A DNA stretch of 6,517 nt from an uncultured Rhodospirillales bacterium (GCA_903844785.1 CAIMVB010000123.1:1-6517), one strand, 5' to 3'. Shown: positions 1 to 5,945, numbered from the stretch's first letter. Made by a program: numbers and translations. Notes: a model not told the origin generated them from the letters alone.

Positions 1-636
1 GGTAAGGGGGCGGCACGCGCAACTCGGCGTGAGGGGCATGTCCCCGCTGTCATCTATGGCGCGAAGCGTGAGGCGACCTTGATCGCCCTCGACCCGCGCG
101 ATGTGATGAAGGAATTGCACAAGGCCGGCTGGCAATCGCATTTGTATGAAGTTGCGGTGAAGGGCGGCGACACGGAACGCTGCCTGATGCGCGATGTGCA
201 ATTCCATCCTGTGACGGATCGTCCGTTGCATGTGGATTTTCAGCGCCTGGCACCTGGCGCGCGTATTCGCGTGAAAGTGCCGGTGGCCTTCCTGCATGAA
301 GATACCTGCCCCGGCCTGAAGGCGGGTGGCGTGCTGAACGTGGTGCGCCGCGAAATCGAAGTGCTGGCGGACCCGGATGCGGTGCCGGAGAAGTTCGAAC
401 TTGATCTGGCCGACGTGCAAATCGGCGCGGGTCTGCGTTGGTCTGCCGTGAAGGATCAATTCGGCACCAAGCCAGCGATCGCCGGCCGTGACTTCATGGT
501 GGCGTCCATCGCCGCGCCGACCGTGGTTGATGATGCCGCGCCGGCCGCGGCCGCTGGCCCGGTAGAAGCGACGAAGCAGAAGGCGCCTGCCGCCGGTGCC
601 GCCGCGTCGACCAAGGGGCCCGCGAAGAAGAAGTAA
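1..636 (+). CDS. rplY: 50S ribosomal protein L25/CTC family, 5' end missing
   Basis: L25 binds 5S rRNA in the large ribosomal subunit; long forms like this one are also called general stress protein CTC or TL5. The reading frame is open from base 1, so the gene starts upstream and probably lacks only about a dozen N-terminal residues. The first visible residues (GKGAARATRREGHVPAVIYG) match the L25 N-terminal motif. The RNA-binding barrel fills roughly visible residues 1-85. The second, CTC-type domain follows to about residue 175, and a low-complexity Ala/Pro/Lys tail ends in KKK. The single-domain E. coli protein is much shorter (about 94 residues), whereas 211 residues are visible here, as expected for alphaproteobacterial forms. 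An apparent TTG start at 79 is internal and should be ignored. The stop TAA at 634-636 is followed by two hairpins and then pth, a common neighbour of rplY. Family assignment is secure. Confidence 0.95.
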   Translation, partial: GKGAARATRREGHVPAVIYGAKREATLIALDPRDVMKELHKAGWQSHLYEVAVKGGDTERCLMRDVQFHPVTDRPLHVDFQRLAPGARIRVKVPVAFLHEDTCPGLKAGGVLNVVRREIEVLADPDAVPEKFELDLADVQIGAGLRWSAVKDQFGTKPAIAGRDFMVASIAAPTVVDDAAPAAAAGPVEATKQKAPAAGAAASTKGPAKKK

Positions 637-641
637 GCTGG

Positions 642-660
642 ACAGGGGCTTTGCCCCTGT
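642..660 (+). terminator. Hairpin just after rplY, likely terminator
   Basis: ACAGGGGC (642-649) and GCCCCTGT (653-660) form a perfect 8-bp stem around a TTT loop, starting 5 bases after the rplY stop. Only a short T-rich stretch (TTTC) follows, so it may be a weak terminator or a 3'-end stabilising hairpin. Position and stem strength support a role at the rplY 3' end. Confidence 0.55.
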
Positions 661-671
661 TTCTGAACATC

Positions 672-706
672 AAGGGTTCGGGGGAAGCCTCCCCCGGGCC
701 CTTTTT
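672..706 (+). terminator. Strong rho-independent terminator between rplY and pth
   Basis: Bases 672-685 pair with 690-703 to make a 14-bp stem that includes two adjacent G-U wobbles (677-678 with 697-698). The four-base loop is AGCC. The 3' arm runs into T702-T706, giving a classic stem plus U-tract. It ends only about 15 bases before the pth start codon, so read-through from rplY into pth should be strongly reduced, unless translation or a factor melts the hairpin. Confidence 0.7.
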
Positions 707-720
707 GGGTTGATGATGCC

Positions 721-1317
721 ATGACTTCCCGCGATAACGCCCCGATGCTTTGGGTCGGCCTTGGCAATCCAGGGTCAGAACATGCGCGTCAGCGGCACAA
801 TATCGGCTTCATGGCGCTGGATGAGATTGCGCGGCGCCATGGCTTCGGCCCCTGGCGCAAGCGCTTCAAGGGTGAAGTGGCGGAAGGCACCATTGCCGGC
901 CAGCGCATTCTGGCGCTGAAGCCGCAAACCTACATGAATGCGAGTGGTGATGCCGTGCAGCAGGCCGCTGCTTTCCTGAAAATCCCGCCCGAGAATGTCA
1001 TTGCCTTTCATGATGAGCTTGATCTGGCGCCTGGCAAGCTGCGGGTGAAGCTTGGCGGTGGTGTTGCCGGGCATAATGGCTTGAGGGATATGCGCCGCGC
1101 TTTTGGCTCACCGGAATTTTGGCGCGTGCGGATGGGCATTGGCCATCCCGGCCATAAGGATGCGGTGACGGGCCATGTGCTGGGCAATTTCGCCAAGGTG
1201 GATCAGGCGTGGCTAGAGAAGCTTTTGGACGCGGTGGCGGATGCCGCGCCAATGCTGGCCGCGCTGAAGGCCGAGGAATTCATGACGCGCATCGCGCTAC
1301 TGACGCAGGAGAAGTGA
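721..1317 (+). CDS. pth: Peptidyl-tRNA hydrolase
   Basis: Cleaves the ester bond of peptidyl-tRNAs that fall off stalled or aborted ribosomes, freeing tRNA for reuse; cytoplasmic and usually essential. The 198-residue length fits the family (about 190-200). Visible motifs are the N-terminal VGLGNPG (residues 12-18, Asn16), RHNIGF with catalytic His26, QTYMNASG (Asn73), FHDELD (Asp98) and GHNGLRD (Asn119). These correspond to E. coli Asn10, His20, Asn68, Asp93 and Asn114. The start is not firmly fixed. ATG at 721 adds eight residues before the conserved core, ATG at 745 would begin MLWVGLGNPG, and neither has a clear Shine-Dalgarno sequence. The TGA stop shares its last base with the ATG of the next gene. 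Upstream is a strong terminator, so its promoter is not obvious. Function is certain; the exact start is not. Confidence 0.96.
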   Translation: MTSRDNAPMLWVGLGNPGSEHARQRHNIGFMALDEIARRHGFGPWRKRFKGEVAEGTIAGQRILALKPQTYMNASGDAVQQAAAFLKIPPENVIAFHDELDLAPGKLRVKLGGGVAGHNGLRDMRRAFGSPEFWRVRMGIGHPGHKDAVTGHVLGNFAKVDQAWLEKLLDAVADAAPMLAALKAEEFMTRIALLTQEK

Positions 1318-1763
1318 TGGAAGCCGAAGACGCCTTCAGCATGGATCTGATGGGTCCAAGCGCCGAAGACAAGGCCAATGGCGCGGCATTGCTTTCTGCC
1401 GCGCTGGTGCGTGAAGCGGGCGCCTTGGCGCAAGCGGCGGCCGGGCTGCGTGCCGCGCTTGATTTGGCGGATAGCGATAGCCCGCGCGATGAAGCGCGCC
1501 GCGCTGCCGCAATGGCAGCGGCCCTGTTGTTGACTGCGCGCCAGTTGCGCAGCCATTCGCAAGATGCAGCGCTGGCCGCGCAAGCAAGTCTTGCGGGGCT
1601 TGCGCCGATGGCGATTGCGCTGCCGGAAATCTCCGCGGCTTTGCGCGCGGCGGCGCTGATGCCGATTAGTGATGATGGTGCCGCGCGCATTGCCGCCGGC
1701 GTGGTGGCTGAGACATTTTGGAATGCGTTGCGTGCCGCTTGGCCCGCCGCACCGGGAGCATAA
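1317..1763 (+). CDS. Alanine-rich protein of unknown function
   Basis: I do not recognise this 148-residue protein. About one third of its residues are alanine (50 by my count), and long stretches look helical, with Leu/Ala runs broken by charged Arg, Glu and Asp. No signal peptide, lipobox, clear membrane segment or metal-binding motif is visible, so it is probably cytoplasmic. The N-terminus (MEAEDAFSMDLMGPSAEDKA) is acidic and the C-terminal part contains the only aromatic cluster (FWNALRAAW). The start at 1317 is well supported: AGGAG at 1307-1311 lies 5 bases upstream, and the ATG overlaps the pth stop by one base (TGATG). The frame remains open upstream to 1209, but that extension lies inside pth and should not be used. 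The gene ends 2 bases before ychF. Tight packing between two translation genes argues that it is expressed, but a low-complexity protein like this could also be a fast-evolving lineage-specific gene. Confidence 0.75.
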   Translation: MEAEDAFSMDLMGPSAEDKANGAALLSAALVREAGALAQAAAGLRAALDLADSDSPRDEARRAAAMAAALLLTARQLRSHSQDAALAAQASLAGLAPMAIALPEISAALRAAALMPISDDGAARIAAGVVAETFWNALRAAWPAAPGA

Positions 1764-1765
1764 AG

Positions 1766-2860
1766 ATGGGTTTCAATTGCGGTATTGTGGGCCTGCCGAA
1801 TGTTGGCAAATCCACGCTATTCAATGCGCTGACACAAACTGCGGCAGCGCAGGCAGCGAACTACCCCTTCTGCACCATTGAACCCAATGTGGGGCGCGTT
1901 GCTGTGCCGGATACGCGGCTGGATACGCTGACGCGCATTGGCAAGTCGCAGAAAACCGTGCCGACCAGTTTGGAATTCGTGGATATCGCGGGTCTGGTGC
2001 GCGGCGCTTCCAAGGGTGAAGGCTTGGGCAATCAATTCCTCGCCAATATCCGCGAAGTGGATGCGATTGTGCATGTGCTGCGCTGCTTTGAAGATGGCGA
2101 TGTGACGCATGTGGAAGGCAGCATTGATCCGATCCGCGATGCCGATACGGTTGAAACCGAATTGATGCTGGCGGATTTGGATAGCCTCGAAAAACGCGCG
2201 CAGGGTTTGGTCAAGCGCGCGCGCGGCGGCGATAAGGAAGCGCTGGCGCAGATGGCGTTGATTGACCCGATCAAGGCAGCTTTGGAAGCGGGCCGCCCGG
2301 CGCGCACTGCCGTGCCGGCAGGTGAAGAAGAAGCCGCGAAGCGGCTGCAACTGCTGACAACAAAGCCCGTGCTTTATGTCTGCAATGTGGAAGAAGCTTC
2401 CGCTGCCACGGGCAATTCTCAATCGGCCCGCGTGTTTGAACGCGCCAAGGCCGAAGGCGCGCAGGCGGTGGTGGTATCCGCCGCGATTGAAGCGGAAATC
2501 AGCCAAATGGCGCAGGCTGATCGTGGGGAGTTCCTGTCTTCCCTTGGCCTGGAAGAAGGCGGGTTGGATCGCGTGATCCGCGCGGGTTATGCGCTGCTTG
2601 GGCTGATTACCTATTTCACCGTGGGGCCCAAGGAAGCGCGCGCCTGGACCATTCTGAAGGGCATGAAGGGCCCGCAGGCCGCCGGCGTGATCCATGGCGA
2701 TTTTGAACGCGGCTTCATCGCGGCAGAAACCATCGCCTTTGATGATTACGTGGCGCTGGGTGGCGAACAGGGTGCCAAGGAAGCCGGCAAGATGCGCGTT
2801 GAAGGCAAGGAATATGTGGTGCGCGATGGCGATGTGATGCTGTTCCGCTTCAACGTTTGA
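1766..2860 (+). CDS. ychF: Redox-regulated, ribosome-binding ATPase YchF (Obg-like)
   Basis: YchF/OLA1 is a conserved P-loop protein of the Obg family that prefers ATP to GTP, associates with ribosomes and is linked to the oxidative stress response. At 364 residues it matches E. coli YchF (363). Visible elements are the Walker [10 protein letters not shown] (9-17), FCTIEP (35-40), the switch II segment [14 protein letters not shown] (73-86), and NVEE (207-210) in place of the GTPase NKxD, which explains ATP preference. A helical arm lies at about 130-195 and a C-terminal TGS domain at about 280-364, ending in FRFNV. Cys36 aligns with E. coli Cys35, implicated in redox control, and His115 with catalytic His114. 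ATG 1766 is preferred because the protein then starts [16 protein letters not shown], as in the family, and GGAG at 1755-1758 is 7 bases upstream. An in-frame upstream start at 1718 lies within the preceding gene. Confidence 0.97.
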   Translation: MGFNCGIVGLPNVGKSTLFNALTQTAAAQAANYPFCTIEPNVGRVAVPDTRLDTLTRIGKSQKTVPTSLEFVDIAGLVRGASKGEGLGNQFLANIREVDAIVHVLRCFEDGDVTHVEGSIDPIRDADTVETELMLADLDSLEKRAQGLVKRARGGDKEALAQMALIDPIKAALEAGRPARTAVPAGEEEAAKRLQLLTTKPVLYVCNVEEASAATGNSQSARVFERAKAEGAQAVVVSAAIEAEISQMAQADRGEFLSSLGLEEGGLDRVIRAGYALLGLITYFTVGPKEARAWTILKGMKGPQAAGVIHGDFERGFIAAETIAFDDYVALGGEQGAKEAGKMRVEGKEYVVRDGDVMLFRFNV

Positions 2861-2874
2861 ACTATAATTGGGTC

Positions 2875-2918
2875 GCATTTTCCGAGCCGCCAAGCGATTC
2901 CGCTTGGCTTGAAAATGC
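2875..2918. terminator. Nested inverted repeat between convergent genes, likely bidirectional terminator
   Basis: Outer arms GCATTTTC (2875-2882) and GAAAATGC (2911-2918) pair perfectly over 8 bp. Inside them GCCAAGCG (2889-2896) and CGCTTGGC (2901-2908) form a second perfect 8-bp stem with an ATTC loop. The internal bulge is uneven (6 bases against 2). The structure fills nearly the entire gap between the ychF stop (2860) and the stop of the opposing lipoprotein gene (2920-2922). There is no good T-tract on either side (only CTTTAA on the + strand), so termination is inferred mainly from position and stem size. Confidence 0.55.
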
Positions 2919-2919
2919 T

Positions 2920-3240
2920 TTAACTTGCTTGGGCCTGCTGATTGCCGCGGCACGCGATCAGCATATTGCGCGTGTAGGTGCTGGTATAATTCCCCCCGCC
3001 GGCGGAGCCATAGCGCAAATAACCGCCGGAACGGTTGCGATCTGTATCGCGCGCCAGAATATCATAGCCACGGGCGCCGCAAATATCGCCGGCGCGTTCC
3101 ATGCAGGCGCCCCAATCACGCCAAATGCCGCCGCAATCCACCGCATGGGCGGCGCGGCCATCCGGCGCATAGGTTTGCGTGGCGGAAGCGCAGCCGAGCA
3201 AGAGGATCGGCACGGCAAGCAGGGGGGAAAGGCGGGGCAT
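2920..3240 (-). CDS. Small cysteine-containing lipoprotein, function unknown
   Basis: A 106-residue predicted lipoprotein. The N-terminus is a short lipoprotein signal peptide (MPRLSPLLAVPILLLGC) with lipobox Leu14-Leu15-Gly16-Cys17, so it should be lipidated at Cys17 and exported. Ala18-Ser19 after the cysteine would favour the outer membrane by the E. coli rule. The mature part has four further cysteines (36, 46, 54, 97) in the pattern CGGIWRDWGAC, ICGARGYDIL and MLIACRG, which suggests two periplasmic disulfides. I recall similar small conserved lipoproteins with W-x(n)-C and CxxxGYD patterns in proteobacteria but cannot name a family or function. The ATG at 3238-3240 is preceded by GGGAG with 7 bases spacing, which supports the start. 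It lies downstream of the reductase gene on the same strand, with a 100-base gap and its own possible promoter. Chance open frames on the opposite strand overlap it and are rejected. Confidence 0.82.
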   Translation of the reverse strand: MPRLSPLLAVPILLLGCASATQTYAPDGRAAHAVDCGGIWRDWGACMERAGDICGARGYDILARDTDRNRSGGYLRYGSAGGGNYTSTYTRNMLIACRGNQQAQAS

Positions 3241-3248
3241 GGGGCTTC

Positions 3249-3276
3249 TCCCAGGCAGGCGATATACAACCTGGGA
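3249..3276 (-). repeat. Inverted repeat in the lipoprotein 5' region
   Basis: TCCCAGG (3249-3255) and CCTGGGA (3270-3276) form a perfect 7-bp inverted repeat with a 14-base spacer. On the - strand the downstream arm contains GGGA of the lipoprotein gene's Shine-Dalgarno sequence. The upstream arm overlaps a possible -10 element. It could be an operator, or a hairpin that hides the ribosome binding site. Confidence 0.4.
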
Positions 3277-3301
3277 TAGAGCAATCCGAAATATTTTTCA
3301 A
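3261..3301 (-). promoter_or_regulatory. Possible promoter for the lipoprotein gene
   Basis: This is the AT-richest part of the window. On the - strand TTGAAA (3296-3301) could be a -35 element. A weak TATCCC lies 17 bases downstream (3273-3278), and TATATC (3261-3266) is an alternative -10. Transcription from either would give a short leader of about 10-30 bases before the start codon. The hexamers are poor matches, so this is tentative. I see no gene in the 100 bases between 3241 and 3340. Confidence 0.3.
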
Positions 3302-3340
3302 TCTATAATTATTTTCCGTGCCCCAAAAACACCCTGCTTG

Positions 3341-4093
3341 TCAGTGAAATATCCGCCCGGCGTCAATCACAATGGTCTGGGCGGTCATGGTATCTGTCCG
3401 GCACATGGTCACCACCATATCGGCGCAATCATCCTTATCCGCGGCTTTTTGCAGCAGGGATGAAGCGGCAGAGCGTTCAATCTGTTCCGGGCGAAGGTTC
3501 GCAGTAGCGCGGGTGCCTTCCAAAAGCCCGGGTGCGACGCAATTCACCAGCGTTTCCGGTGCCAGCGCCACGGCCATGCAGCGCGTCAGGTGGATCAACC
3601 CAGCCTTGGAAACCGCATAGGCGATGGAAGACCCCGTTGGCCCCAGCCCCGCGACTGAGGAGATATTGACGATCCGCCCTGCCCCGCTCGCCTTCAGCGC
3701 CGGGGCGGCGGCCTTGATCAGCCGCATCGGCCCCGTCAGGTTCACCGCCATAATCTTTTCCCAAAGTTCGACGGTCAGGCTATCCAAATCTTGGAAGGGG
3801 ACGGATTTATTGAAGGCGGCGTCATTGATCAGGATATCGAGCCGCCCAAAGCGTGCTGTCACCGCCGCGATAAGTGCTTCCACCGCCGCGCCATCGGTAA
3901 TGTCGCAGCCAAAGGCGGCCGCGTTGATCTGATAGGTGCTTGTCAGTTCGCGCGCCACGGCTTCCGCCTGGTCTTTGCTTTGCGCGTACATGACCGCGAT
4001 ATGCACGCCTTCGCGCGCGAGCGCATGGCAGATGCGCTGCCCCAGCCCGCCATTCCCGCCCGTGACTAGTGCGACTTTGCCCCTGAGATCCAT
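3341..4093 (-). CDS. Short-chain dehydrogenase/reductase (SDR, FabG-like)
   Basis: An NAD(P)-dependent oxidoreductase of the classical SDR family; its substrate cannot be read from the sequence. It has 250 residues, the normal family size. The Rossmann motif TGGNGGLG (11-18) binds the nucleotide. The tetrad is Asn118, Ser146, Tyr159 and Lys163 (YAVSK), with the usual 13-residue Ser-Tyr spacing, so it should be catalytically competent. No acidic residue ends the second strand (AVMYAQSK), which hints at NADP(H). The NNAG motif is changed to NDAA (90-93). The C-terminus (QTIVIDAGRIFH) resembles the usual end of FabG-like proteins. ATG 4091-4093 is chosen because it gives MDLRGKVALVTGG and has AAGGGGA about 8 bases upstream; the frame is open for 43 more codons, but these run back through the intergenic gap into the preceding gene. 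It follows the ammonia-lyase gene by 76 bases. It may act on a 3-oxoacyl or similar keto substrate. Confidence 0.92.
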   Translation of the reverse strand: MDLRGKVALVTGGNGGLGQRICHALAREGVHIAVMYAQSKDQAEAVARELTSTYQINAAAFGCDITDGAAVEALIAAVTARFGRLDILINDAAFNKSVPFQDLDSLTVELWEKIMAVNLTGPMRLIKAAAPALKASGAGRIVNISSVAGLGPTGSSIAYAVSKAGLIHLTRCMAVALAPETLVNCVAPGLLEGTRATANLRPEQIERSAASSLLQKAADKDDCADMVVTMCRTDTMTAQTIVIDAGRIFH

Positions 4094-4132
4094 TGCGCGT
4101 TTCCCCTTTGCTTTGTGGGGCAAGCTTGCGCG

Positions 4133-4164
4133 TTGGCGGTCGCCAAGTCCAGGCGCGGCGACCG
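4133..4164. repeat. Overlapping inverted repeats between the ammonia-lyase and SDR genes
   Basis: CGGTCGCC (4137-4144) pairs with GGCGACCG (4157-4164), an 8-bp stem with a 12-base loop. The same region also holds TTGGCG-GT-CGCCAA (4133-4146), a near-palindrome. The two structures share bases 4137-4144 and cannot form together in one RNA. There is no T-tract, so this is not a standard terminator; an operator or RNA switch is possible. The rest of the 76-base gap holds a 10-bp palindrome (GCAAGCTTGC, 4120-4129) and the SDR ribosome binding site. Confidence 0.4.
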
Positions 4165-4169
4165 GGCTT

Positions 4170-5402
4170 TCAGCCCCGCCGCACGACATAGTCCCCGGCC
4201 TCAAGGGCCGCGATAATCGCATCCCCCTGGGCGGTGTCGCGCACTTCGATCATCAGTTCCAATTCGGCGCTTTGTACGCTGGGCGCCGCGAAAAGCCGCT
4301 GGTGGCTGACTTCGATCACATTACCGCCGGCGGCGGCGACGCGGGTTGCGATATCTGCCAGTACGCCGGGGCGGTCTGGGATATCCAGATGGAGCCGCAG
4401 GATGCGCCCATCGCGCAGCAATTCGCGCAACAGCACATTGGCCAGGATGCGTGGGTCTATATTCCCGCCGCAGATGGTCGTGCCGACGGTCTTGCCCGCG
4501 AAGCGTTCCGGGAAAGCCAGGATGGCGGCAAGCCCTGCCGCACCGGCGCCTTCGGCCAGCACCTTGGCGCCTTCGGCGAGCAGCACAATCGCCTGTTCCA
4601 CCGCGCGTTCCGGTACCACAAGTACCTCAACGCCAAGCTTTTTCAGGATGGCAAGCGGCGTTTCGCCCACATCGCGCACCGCGATGCCTTCCGCGATGGT
4701 GGGGCCGCCGACTTGCACGGGCTTGCCGGCCAAGCGTTGCGCCATGGCGGGGTAGAATTCCACCTCCACGCCGAAAACCGGCATGCCGGGGCGGAGTTCC
4801 GCCGCCGCTATCGCCGCGCCGGCACAAAGCCCGCCGCCGCCGACGGGAATGACCAGCGCTTCAATGGCCGGCGCATCTTCCAGCATTTCAAGCGTGGCGG
4901 TGCCCTGGCCCGCGATCACGGCAGGGTCGTCATAGGGGTGGATGAAGACCAGACCCTCATCCGCCGCCAGCGCATGGGCATGGGCCGCCGCTTCGGCGAG
5001 CGTTGTACCATGCAGCACCACGCGCGCACCCCAGGCTTCCGTGCGGGTCACCTTGGTGGCCGGGGTAAATTTCGGCATGACGATGGTGGCCGCGATGCCG
5101 GCCAGCGCCGCATGCCGCGCCACCGCCTGGGCGTGATTGCCCGCCGACATGGCGATAACCCCGGCGGCGCGCTCCCTCGCTGTCAGCAGCGCCAGCCGAT
5201 TGGCCGCGCCCCTTTCCTTGAAGGCCCCGGTGGCCTGAAGATTATCCAGCTTCAGGAAAACCCTTGCCCCCGTGGCACGGGAAACGGCTTGGCTTTCGAG
5301 CGTTGGGGTACGGAGCACAGCGCCGGAGATACGCCCGGCGGCGGCGCGAATATCGGCCAGGGTAATGGCGCGGCCTTCGGCCTGCGCCGCGCGCATCGGC
5401 AT
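4170..5402 (-). CDS. ilvA: Threonine ammonia-lyase with C-terminal ACT domain
   Basis: A PLP enzyme of fold type II that deaminates threonine (and often serine) to 2-oxobutanoate, the entry to isoleucine synthesis. The 410-residue length matches the subgroup with one C-terminal ACT domain; TdcB lacks this domain and E. coli IlvA has a longer regulatory end. Visible motifs are the PLP-lysine segment TGAFKERGA (Lys62), SAGNHAQ (86-92), HPYDD (155-159), the phosphate-binding GGGGL (188-192) and TTICGGN (308-314). The ACT domain spans about 333-405, starting LRLHLDIPDRPG and containing EVSHQR (364-369). The usual KxEN before the PLP lysine reads KLDN (Asp53). The start at 5402 has only a weak AAGG 8 bases upstream; ATG at 5396 is equally possible. 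It begins 14 bases after greA, which implies co-transcription. Allosteric control through the ACT domain is expected from the family, but the effector is unknown. The symbol is used in the broad sense. Confidence 0.93.
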   Translation of the reverse strand: MPMRAAQAEGRAITLADIRAAAGRISGAVLRTPTLESQAVSRATGARVFLKLDNLQATGAFKERGAANRLALLTARERAAGVIAMSAGNHAQAVARHAALAGIAATIVMPKFTPATKVTRTEAWGARVVLHGTTLAEAAAHAHALAADEGLVFIHPYDDPAVIAGQGTATLEMLEDAPAIEALVIPVGGGGLCAGAAIAAAELRPGMPVFGVEVEFYPAMAQRLAGKPVQVGGPTIAEGIAVRDVGETPLAILKKLGVEVLVVPERAVEQAIVLLAEGAKVLAEGAGAAGLAAILAFPERFAGKTVGTTICGGNIDPRILANVLLRELLRDGRILRLHLDIPDRPGVLADIATRVAAAGGNVIEVSHQRLFAAPSVQSAELELMIEVRDTAQGDAIIAALEAGDYVVRRG

Positions 5403-5416
5403 GTTGTGGGCCTTAA

Positions 5417-5890
5417 TTAGTTGAAGCGAACGGCGGTGATTTCGACCGAACGCGACCCGCCCGGCGCCGGCACTTCCACCGAATCCCCCACCTTGCGCCC
5501 CATCAGCGCCTTGGCGAGCGGTGAGGAGACGGAGATGGAACCGTTCTTCATATCGGCCTCATACTGGCCAACGATACGGTAGTTTTTCTCATCGTCGGAT
5601 TCTTCGTCAACGATGGTGACATAGGCGCCAAAGCGTACCTGGTTGCCGGTAAGCCTTTTGGAATCAATAACTTCCACGGAAGGGATCACCGCTTCCAATT
5701 CCGCGATACGGCCTTCAATGAAGGATTGGCGTTCCCGCGCCGCGTGATATTCGGCGTTTTCGGAAAGGTCGCCATGCGCACGCGCTTCGGCAATCGCCCG
5801 AATGATCGCGGGGCGTTCTTCCGATTTCAACTGCTTTAGTTCCTCCTCCAAGCGCGCGAGGCCCTCGGCGGTCATTGGGAACTTTTGCAC
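5417..5890 (-). CDS. greA: Transcription elongation factor GreA
   Basis: GreA enters the RNA polymerase secondary channel and stimulates cleavage of backtracked transcripts, rescuing stalled complexes. The 157 residues match E. coli GreA (158). The N-terminal coiled coil (about 8-75) carries the tip motif GDLSENAEYHAA with the Mg-coordinating acids Asp41 and Glu44. The C-terminal FKBP-like domain (about 83-157) includes SPLAKALMGRKVGD. The start is GTG at 5888-5890, which gives MQKFPMTAEGLARLEEEL, the typical GreA N-terminus, and has AAGGAAG about 8 bases upstream. Starting at the ATG at 5875 would remove the conserved MxKxPM. It lies 81 bases after carB, separated by two hairpins, and 14 bases before the threonine ammonia-lyase. 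Identification is secure. Confidence 0.97.
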   Translation of the reverse strand: MQKFPMTAEGLARLEEELKQLKSEERPAIIRAIAEARAHGDLSENAEYHAARERQSFIEGRIAELEAVIPSVEVIDSKRLTGNQVRFGAYVTIVDEESDDEKNYRIVGQYEADMKNGSISVSSPLAKALMGRKVGDSVEVPAPGGSRSVEITAVRFN

Positions 5891-5911
5891 GGCAGTACTT
5901 CCTTGGCTTCG

Positions 5912-5937
5912 TTCCGCCCGGCTTGCGTCGGGCGGAA
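5912..5937 (-). repeat. GC-rich hairpin in the greA leader
   Basis: TTCCGCCCG (5912-5920) and CGGGCGGAA (5929-5937) form a perfect 9-bp stem with an 8-base loop. On the - strand it ends about 12 bases before the greA Shine-Dalgarno sequence and has no T-tract. It may be a leader hairpin of greA, a 3'-end stabiliser for carB, or part of a tandem terminator with the neighbouring hairpin. Confidence 0.45.
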
Positions 5938-5945
5938 ATGATTAA

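Noticed and set aside
79..636. TTG at 79 as the start of the L25 gene
   Set aside because: The same frame is open from base 1 and encodes conserved L25 residues before this codon, so the gene simply begins outside the window.
1209..1316. Upstream extension of the alanine-rich protein into pth
   Set aside because: It would overlap the pth coding region by about 110 bases, while the ATG at 1317 has a well-placed AGGAG and a normal stop/start overlap.
1817..2953. A 378-codon open frame on the - strand antisense to ychF
   Set aside because: It mirrors ychF exactly, has a Arg/His/Gln-rich composition without motifs, and overlaps the end of the convergent lipoprotein gene.
2857..3308. Open frames on the + strand (from 2857 and 2925) after ychF
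   Set aside because: They overlap the lipoprotein gene on the opposite strand, show no motifs, and the lipoprotein has a convincing signal peptide, lipobox and ribosome binding site.
3304..3309. TATAAT hexamer on the + strand in the AT-rich gap
   Set aside because: No gene follows on the + strand and no fitting -35 element is evident; chance occurrence in an AT-rich patch is likely.
4094..4222. N-terminal extension of the SDR by 43 codons
   Set aside because: The extra residues are low-quality sequence from the intergenic gap and the end of the preceding gene. The ATG at 4093 has a ribosome binding site and matches the family start.
3936..5420. A 494-codon open frame on the + strand antisense to the threonine ammonia-lyase and SDR genes
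   Set aside because: Its translation is rich in His, Arg, Gly and Gln with no recognisable domain, and the opposite strand encodes a full ammonia-lyase with all motifs. Long antisense frames are expected in GC-rich DNA.
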